Positions 7,701-10,194 of a DNA stretch of 10,194 nucleotides are shown piece by piece. The notes beneath the pieces are model-generated. The model did not search any database. It saw only the letters and a program-made list of their open reading frames with translations, and was not told the DNA's origin. Source of the DNA: Anaerolineae bacterium (GTDB taxonomy: Bacteria > Chloroflexota > Anaerolineae > B4-G1); contig JAUWNP010000158.1 of NCBI GenBank assembly GCA_030612585.1, positions 1-10,194 of the forward strand. The letters run 5' to 3'. Each line of letters starts with the position of its first letter. Positions within the stretch are counted from its first letter, which is position 1. Both the position numbers and the translations under genes were made by a program.

Positions 7701-7848
7701 CAGCCGCGGGACAGACCCCCAGGACCCGGATACCGACGACGATGGCTGGAGTGACGGTGAGGAGGTCACCTGGGGGACCGATCCCCTGAACCCAGGTTCC
7801 CATCCTTATCGCATTCTCCTCCCCCTCGTCCTGAAAAGCCACTCGTAG
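4723..7848 (+). CDS. Secreted gingipain-like C25 cysteine peptidase, 1041 residues
   Basis: A Sec signal peptide (about 1-33) is followed by an IPT/Ig-like domain (37-121) and a glutamine-amidotransferase/ThuA-like alpha/beta region (about 127-325). There the nucleophile-elbow position reads 'GLGEGGY', with no Cys. The peptidase region (about 329-761) has the caspase-fold dyad: His592 in 'VYFGGHGNYN' and Cys632 in 'VIVTSGCHNG'. Known C25 enzymes cleave peptide bonds extracellularly or act in protein sorting. Residues about 779-946 resemble a C25 propeptide ('LPVLKAGTILPPGSLVDGVEW', then 'LRIVPLQHDSRTLSTTLW') but follow the catalytic domain. Then come thrombospondin-3-like calcium-binding repeats (950-1025; 'DADGDG', 'DTDDDG', 'GTDP') and the tail 'PYRILLPLVLKSHS'. 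It forms an operon with the upstream repeat protein and is followed by a hairpin terminator. Specificity is not predictable from sequence. Confidence 0.85.
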   Translation: MNTSGSSSWNTGRVFLTLALLLGAMAVPPPTSASPNGAVIITPASGPPGSRAVVEGSGFDNAYTVSIYWESTQGRRIGSGTVSDGSFKTMVRIPPEATSGPHTVVADIYPYSPATTTFTVTASTRSAAYIYDDDLGTANAFKDLLDSNAISTTLVQLDNVDGTDFSGFDLILAGPDSGSMSQWGTTAAVNKVHNSGKPVLGLGEGGYAIFGEFELDIGYPHGAHEPENQLYVVDPAHPAYNAPYRIYVPYDRFLTIYDAAPNSVTIHLPTPPDDVVLLGQEVGDQTHYLLVEQANRYLFWGYDGSPGGMTSAGKDLFVNVVWYLIRAMQVDTLILTDYDRMENLGYSHADVVALENDVSNLIGLPSSTTNMTAIHKDLSDDGPTEVQTECGDWEGDEGDVGKTNDCVEAIDDYIESLKQGSYPNLSYLVIVGTNEVIPMKAREQDHLFSAQERLWGAGLPAPNSYIHQLYSTPGAVNGWGHYLTDSIYGDLSYVDDGWGDQHELVPELAVGRLVETPAQISDLIDTYIASHARFSRTNRVSIASNDYVDGGTLAADYMDPGTDDALVQNSFDSNDVPPKLNAKNDLVYFGGHGNYNSISTGGESFKAGDHATYGDTADLNDMPNAVIVTSGCHNGASFGNRLYHAPEVANTTYSEFPEEFAERQAGVYVGATGYTAITGSGASTDVNLVGHNEKLSTYIIKHLDQDGYITVGEAFRRAVNSYVTDMGAIGTIERRVIAITTLYGIPNYRPTTLLIPRLPLIRYWLRPLFIDPPPYIDPGPFRYRIELELRDWMIRRPGIGSEWYLDIPGATYGGGAAEPLLPVLKAGTILPPGSLVDGVEWDQAASESTTWTADGPMYSPPVTETVEGPVYAPMTAGDPMRAQSPELLVFERQGLFPDQPYGAYTTTTTGGAGTLAGLRIVPLQHDSRTLSTTLWTKLVFTVTCQAGASTDADGDGLPTYWEASLGLDPNDATGDDGASGDPEDDDLSNDEEFSRGTDPQDPDTDDDGWSDGEEVTWGTDPLNPGSHPYRILLPLVLKSHS

Positions 7849-7878
7849 CCCAAGCGAGCAGACGAGATACGCAAACCG

Positions 7879-7913
7879 CAGACCCCCGGCTTTTCGGAAA
7901 AGCCGGGGGTCTG
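7879..7913 (+). terminator. Strong hairpin, probable terminator of the secretion operon
   Basis: CAGACCCCCGGCTTTT (7879-7894) pairs perfectly over 16 bp with AAAAGCCGGGGGTCTG (7898-7913), with a CGG loop. It lies 30 bases after the peptidase stop codon. No T-tract follows (GCATTGGGG), so it departs from the textbook intrinsic terminator. A near-copy with compensatory changes occurs at 8572-8606. Confidence 0.75.
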
Positions 7914-7938
7914 GCATTGGGGCAGTCTATTCCATCGT

Positions 7939-7967
7939 TTGTCTGGCCATCCTTTCAGCCGTATAAT
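7939..7967 (+). promoter_or_regulatory. Sigma70-type promoter of the antitoxin gene
   Basis: TTGTCT (7939-7944, four of six -35 matches) is separated by exactly 17 bases from a perfect TATAAT (7962-7967). The expected start of transcription is near 7974, about 30 bases before the antitoxin ATG. It is the best promoter match in the window and belongs to the remnant toxin-antitoxin locus. Confidence 0.7.
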
Positions 7968-8003
7968 GACACAATCAGAAATGCAGTCTGTCAGGAGGTA
8001 ACG

Positions 8004-8300
8004 ATGGCTGCCACAGAGAAAGTCACGCTAACCTTGCCCAAAGACTTGATGGAGACTGTACGCGAGATAGCCCCGCAGCGGGGTATCAGTTGTTTTGTCG
8101 GCGAGGCGCTGGAGTGTTTCATCGCCGCCCGTCGCCGCCAGGCTCTCCGCGAGCGGCTCAAGGCCGGCTACCTGGCCGATGCGGCGCTGGACCGAGAGAT
8201 GGCAGAAGAATGGCGACCTCTGGAAGAGGAGACCTGGATGCGGTGCGTGCCTCCCTGCGAGGTCGGAGGCACCTCTCCGAGGAGAACATGGCCCACGTAG
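8004..8300 (+). CDS. mazE: RHH-type antitoxin (MazE-like) with replaced C-terminus
   Basis: ATG 8004 is chosen over in-frame codons upstream because AGGAGGT (7993-7999) stands four bases before it and the -10 box lies within the longer frame. The 98-residue product has an N-terminal strand 'KVTLTLPKDLMETV' followed by two helices (about 28-55), typical of ribbon-helix-helix DNA-binding antitoxins. The neutralising tail reads 'EEWRPLEEETW' at about 69-79. Such proteins dimerise, repress their own promoter and block a cognate RNase toxin. Up to 'VPPCE' (about 86) it fits the family as I know it. The last dozen residues (GGTSPRRTWPT) are an out-of-frame reading of a toxin remnant, so the natural end has been lost. 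It may still bind DNA. The name is by resemblance and by the MazF-like remnant next to it. Confidence 0.7.
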   Translation: MAATEKVTLTLPKDLMETVREIAPQRGISCFVGEALECFIAARRRQALRERLKAGYLADAALDREMAEEWRPLEEETWMRCVPPCEVGGTSPRRTWPT

Positions 8301-8341
8301 ACGAGGCGCTGAAGATCAGCCTGGGGCTGGTGCCAATCTGA
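8261..8341 (+). pseudogene. mazF: Remnant of MazF/PemK-type toxin (last 26 codons)
   Basis: In the frame that is +1 relative to the antitoxin, the translation reads 'LSEENMAHVDEALKISLGL' and ends at TGA 8339-8341. This matches the C-terminal helix commonly seen in MazF/PemK endoribonucleases. Those toxins are normally about 110 residues; the start, the beta-barrel and the catalytic region are absent. The remnant joins the antitoxin tail directly, which suggests one internal deletion removed the end of the antitoxin gene and most of the toxin gene. It cannot encode an active toxin. The family call rests on a short match. Confidence 0.55.
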
Positions 8342-8355
8342 GACCCCGTCTGTGG

Positions 8356-8384
8356 TTGTCAAAGTAGCCTGGCAGTGCTACAAT
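8356..8384 (+). promoter_or_regulatory. Sigma70-type promoter upstream of the VapC remnant
   Basis: TTGTCA (8356-8361, five of six) and TACAAT (8379-8384, five of six) are separated by exactly 17 bases. Just downstream, TGAGA (8386-8390) and TCTCA (8402-8406) form an inverted repeat with an 11-base gap, placed where a toxin-antitoxin operator could lie. That operator reading is tentative. No intact antitoxin gene lies between this promoter and the VapC remnant. Confidence 0.6.
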
Positions 8385-8450
8385 ATGAGATGTTCCTCCA
8401 GTCTCAGACATGTTGGATATGAGCAAGGTTGATGGAACAGGAGGCACGAA

Positions 8451-8540
8451 ATGGCGATGGTTGAAGTAGAAATAGATCTCTACTACTTCCTCGACGCCAG
8501 CGCGATAGTCAAATACTACGTTGACGAGCCCGTTTCGTAG
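8451..8540 (+). pseudogene. vapC: Truncated VapC-like PIN-domain toxin (29 codons)
   Basis: AGGAGG (8439-8444) stands six bases before ATG 8451. The translation contains 'YFLDASAIVKYYVDEP', the strand-1 signature of VapC ribonucleases with the first metal-binding Asp. It stops at TAG 8538-8540, where a full toxin would run to about 130-140 residues. The bases after the stop do not continue a PIN domain and lead into a hairpin. The rest was therefore deleted rather than merely interrupted. The other acidic active-site residues are missing, so it is inactive as an enzyme. Its usual VapB partner is also absent. Confidence 0.65.
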
Positions 8541-8570
8541 TCCAGGGAAACGGATGAGACACACAAACGC

Positions 8571-8607
8571 CCAGAGCCCCGGCCTCTCAGAGAAGCCGGG
8601 GCTCTGG
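8571..8607. terminator. Hairpin between convergent genes, probable bidirectional terminator
   Basis: CCAGAGCCCCGGC (8571-8583) pairs perfectly with GCCGGGGCTCTGG (8595-8607), and the 11-base interior can add a few pairs (TCT with AGA). It lies 11 bases past the transaldolase stop codon on the minus strand and 30 bases past the VapC remnant on the plus strand. There is no long T-run on either side. It is a covarying relative of the hairpin at 7879-7913. Confidence 0.7.
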
Positions 8608-8617
8608 TTACACTACT

Positions 8618-9271
8618 CTACTGTGCTATCTTCGCCCAATCGGCCAGGAACCGCTCCAGCCCCACGTCGGTGAAGGGACTGCGGATCATCTTCTGCAAGA
8701 CGCCGAAGGGCAGGGTGATGATGTCGGCCCCGGCCAGCAGCGCGTCCACTACGTGCGCCGTGTGGCGGATGCTGGCCGCCAACAGTTGGCAGTCGAAGCC
8801 GTAGTTGTCGAAGATTTCCCGCGTCTGGCGCACCACCTCCATCCCGTCCAACCCCGCGTCGTCCATCCGCCCCACGAAGATGGAGGCGAAACTGGCCCCC
8901 GCCCTGGCCACCAGGTAGGCCTGGGCCGGGGAGAAGATCAGCGTAGCGTTGATGCGCCCGGTGGGCCAGGAGGAGATCTCCCGCATCGCCTTCAGCCCCT
9001 CGACGGTGGTGGGTATCTTGACGAAGACGTGCTCCGACCAGGCGAGTATCTCCCGCGCCTCCTCGATCATCCCAGCAGCGTCGGTACTGAGCACCTCGGC
9101 ACTTGTCGGTCCCTGCACGATCTCCACGATCTTGAGCGTGTTGGCCTTGAGATCAGCCGTGCCGGCGCGTTGCATCAGCGTGGGATTGGTCGTCACGCCG
9201 TCGAGGACGCCCCAACTGGCCGCCTCACGGATATCGTCTATGCTCGCGGTGTCCAAAAATAGTTGCGCCAT
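8618..9271 (-). CDS. tal: Small transaldolase (TalC/MipB type)
   Basis: The start is supported by AGGAGG on the minus strand (9278-9283), six bases upstream. The 217-residue length is normal for the compact transaldolase/fructose-6-phosphate aldolase subfamily. Visible features are 'LDTAS' at 6-10, 'GVTTNPTL' at 25-32, the Schiff-base Lys85 in 'FVKIPTT', 'INATLIFS' at 107-114, and 'ITLPFGVL' at 185-192. Position 59 is Glu, and the residue matching E. coli FsaA Tyr131 is Phe132 ('IFVGR'). FsaA has Gln59 and Tyr131, whereas transaldolases have Glu and Phe. The enzyme should therefore move a dihydroxyacetone unit between sugar phosphates in the cytoplasmic pentose phosphate pathway, rather than act as a fructose-6-phosphate aldolase. 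It lies downstream of a class II aldolase gene on the same strand, across 125 bases rich in repeats. Confidence 0.93.
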   Translation of the reverse strand: MAQLFLDTASIDDIREAASWGVLDGVTTNPTLMQRAGTADLKANTLKIVEIVQGPTSAEVLSTDAAGMIEEAREILAWSEHVFVKIPTTVEGLKAMREISSWPTGRINATLIFSPAQAYLVARAGASFASIFVGRMDDAGLDGMEVVRQTREIFDNYGFDCQLLAASIRHTAHVVDALLAGADIITLPFGVLQKMIRSPFTDVGLERFLADWAKIAQ

Positions 9272-9292
9272 CGTTTGCCTCCTATGAAAGTA

Positions 9293-9411
9293 GAGTGAAT
9301 GAACGAGGAATGAGTAAATGAGTGTACGAGTATATGAGGAGTGAGTACCTCATCTACCCATTCCTCATCTACTCATCTACTCCATTACTCATCCACTCAT
9401 TCCTCATTTAC
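9293..9411. repeat. Mixed-orientation ATGAGTA/CTACTCAT repeat tract
   Basis: The left part carries units in the GAATGAGTA sense (for example GAGGAATGAG at 9305-9314). The right part carries the opposite sense (CTCATTCCTC at 9396-9405, TCATCTACTCATCTACTC near 9366-9383). The tract can thus fold on itself. It fills the gap between the aldolase and transaldolase genes and supplies the last four codons and the stop of the aldolase. Function unknown. Confidence 0.8.
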
Positions 9412-10128
9412 TTCAATGAAATGCGGCCCGCCCAGGGCGTATGTGCCCAACAGTGCACGGGCCGCCCTGACCATCATAGCAGTGACAGCGAACACCGCCT
9501 CGGGCGTAGGCCCCAACGCCACCAGGCCGTGGTTTTGCAGCAGGATGACCCGTGGCGGCTGGTCGTACCGGTCGTTGTAGACTAATAGGCCCTCGTGCAC
9601 TGCCCGCGCCAACGGCTGCCCCGGCGGCGCGTAGGGCACGAAGAGCGGCTCGCCGCAGACGACTGCCTCGGCGGGGAAAATGTGGCCGGCGAAGGCCGCC
9701 TTCGCCCCCTGCGAGCACAGGATGGCCTTGATCGGTGTGGGGTGAGTGTGGGCCACGTACTGTGCCCCGCCCAGGGTGAGGGCCAGGGCGTGGAGCACCG
9801 TCTCCATAGAGGGCCAGGCCTGGGTGGTGGGATCCACCCTGGCCGCCGCCAGCCCTCGCTTGACCTGCTCATCCGAGAGACTGCTATCCAGTGTGGCCAG
9901 TACCCCATCGAAGGCCATCTCCACGAAGCCATTGGTATCAATCTGGTACATTTCGACGCCGCTGGCTTTGACCCAGAATGTCGTCTCATCTATGCGGGCC
10001 GAGGTGTTGCCCTCGCTCAGAATGACGTAGTCCTTCTCAGGCTGGCCGAGGTCACGAGACATAGCGACCAATCGTCGCAAGACGTCATGCTTATCAGGCA
10101 CTTCTCCCCCCGGTGCGCCACCCATCAT
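9397..10128 (-). CDS. Class II aldolase/adducin family protein
   Basis: The 243-residue protein has the family's metal site: His127 and His129 in 'AHTHPT' and His200 in 'QNHGL'. It also has phosphate-binding 'EGNTS' (39-43) and 'KASG' (54-57), and Glu109 in 'PSMET' at the usual catalytic acid position. Relatives include fuculose- and rhamnulose-phosphate aldolases, ribulose-5-phosphate 4-epimerase and methylthioribulose-1-phosphate dehydratase. The exact substrate cannot be told from sequence. It acts on sugar phosphates in the cytoplasm with a divalent metal, probably zinc. The first ATG (10128) lies inside a DNA repeat and the next (10125) at its edge. Neither has a clear Shine-Dalgarno, and Met23 ('MSRDLG') or GTG at codon 10 are alternatives. 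The gene for a transaldolase follows on the same strand. Confidence 0.88.
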   Translation of the reverse strand: MMGGAPGGEVPDKHDVLRRLVAMSRDLGQPEKDYVILSEGNTSARIDETTFWVKASGVEMYQIDTNGFVEMAFDGVLATLDSSLSDEQVKRGLAAARVDPTTQAWPSMETVLHALALTLGGAQYVAHTHPTPIKAILCSQGAKAAFAGHIFPAEAVVCGEPLFVPYAPPGQPLARAVHEGLLVYNDRYDQPPRVILLQNHGLVALGPTPEAVFAVTAMMVRAARALLGTYALGGPHFIEVNEE

Positions 10129-10194
10129 CTACTCGTCTACTCATCATACTCATCTACTCGTCTACTCATCCTGCTCATCTACTCGTCTACTCAT
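10126..10194. repeat. Three perfect 19-bp repeats at 25-bp period, array runs off the window
   Basis: CATCTACTCGTCTACTCAT occurs at 10126-10144, 10151-10169 and 10176-10194. The copies are separated by the 6-base spacers CATACT and CCTGCT, themselves near-versions of the same sub-unit. On the minus strand the first copy provides ATG 10128 of the aldolase. The sub-unit CTACTC(A/G)T is the one seen at 9293-9411. The array reaches the window edge, so its full length is unknown. Confidence 0.88.

Noticed and set aside
10126..10194. CRISPR array
   Set aside because: The repeats have a suitable look, but the 'spacers' are only six bases and are themselves variants of the repeat sub-unit. No cas gene is present.

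Overview
The window looks like a chromosomal segment of a GC-rich, probably Chloroflexota (Anaerolineae-like) bacterium. That placement is an inference. It rests on a lipoprotein combining Ig-like, NBR1-FW-like and CARDB-like domains with Thr/Pro linkers, on secreted proteins ending in an 'LPLV' tail, on heptad/octad intergenic repeats such as TTACAAA and ACTCATCT, and on decayed toxin-antitoxin genes of types common in that phylum. No rRNA, tRNA, CRISPR array or transposase was seen.

Layout. Positions 1-2328 (+) hold a secreted modular lipoprotein, then a heptad DNA repeat and a class I SAM-dependent methyltransferase. Positions 2329-7913 (+) hold an apparent two-gene secretion operon: a leader with a possible 26-codon ORF and a bulged GNRA-loop hairpin, a secreted protein with six ~100-residue repeats, a 12-bp hairpin right before a Shine-Dalgarno, and a 1041-residue gingipain-like (C25) cysteine peptidase. 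A strong hairpin closes the unit. Positions 7939-8540 (+) hold two decayed toxin-antitoxin loci. One is a RHH antitoxin run into the last 26 codons of a MazF-like toxin; the other is the first 29 codons of a VapC-like PIN toxin. Each keeps a good promoter and Shine-Dalgarno. A second hairpin, related to the first by compensatory changes, separates these from the minus-strand genes. Positions 8618-10128 (-) hold a class II aldolase and a small transaldolase, transcribed leftward in that order. The aldolase is bracketed by ACTCATCT-type repeats that supply its first start codon and its stop codon.

How they may work together. The repeat protein and the peptidase share a C-terminal motif, P-Y-x-I-x-L-P-L-V-x-[RK], at the extreme end of otherwise unrelated proteins. 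This suggests a common surface-sorting or retention tag. The peptidase carries a region resembling the C25 propeptide, but after the catalytic domain rather than before it. The aldolase and transaldolase point to carbohydrate-phosphate metabolism unrelated to the secreted genes.
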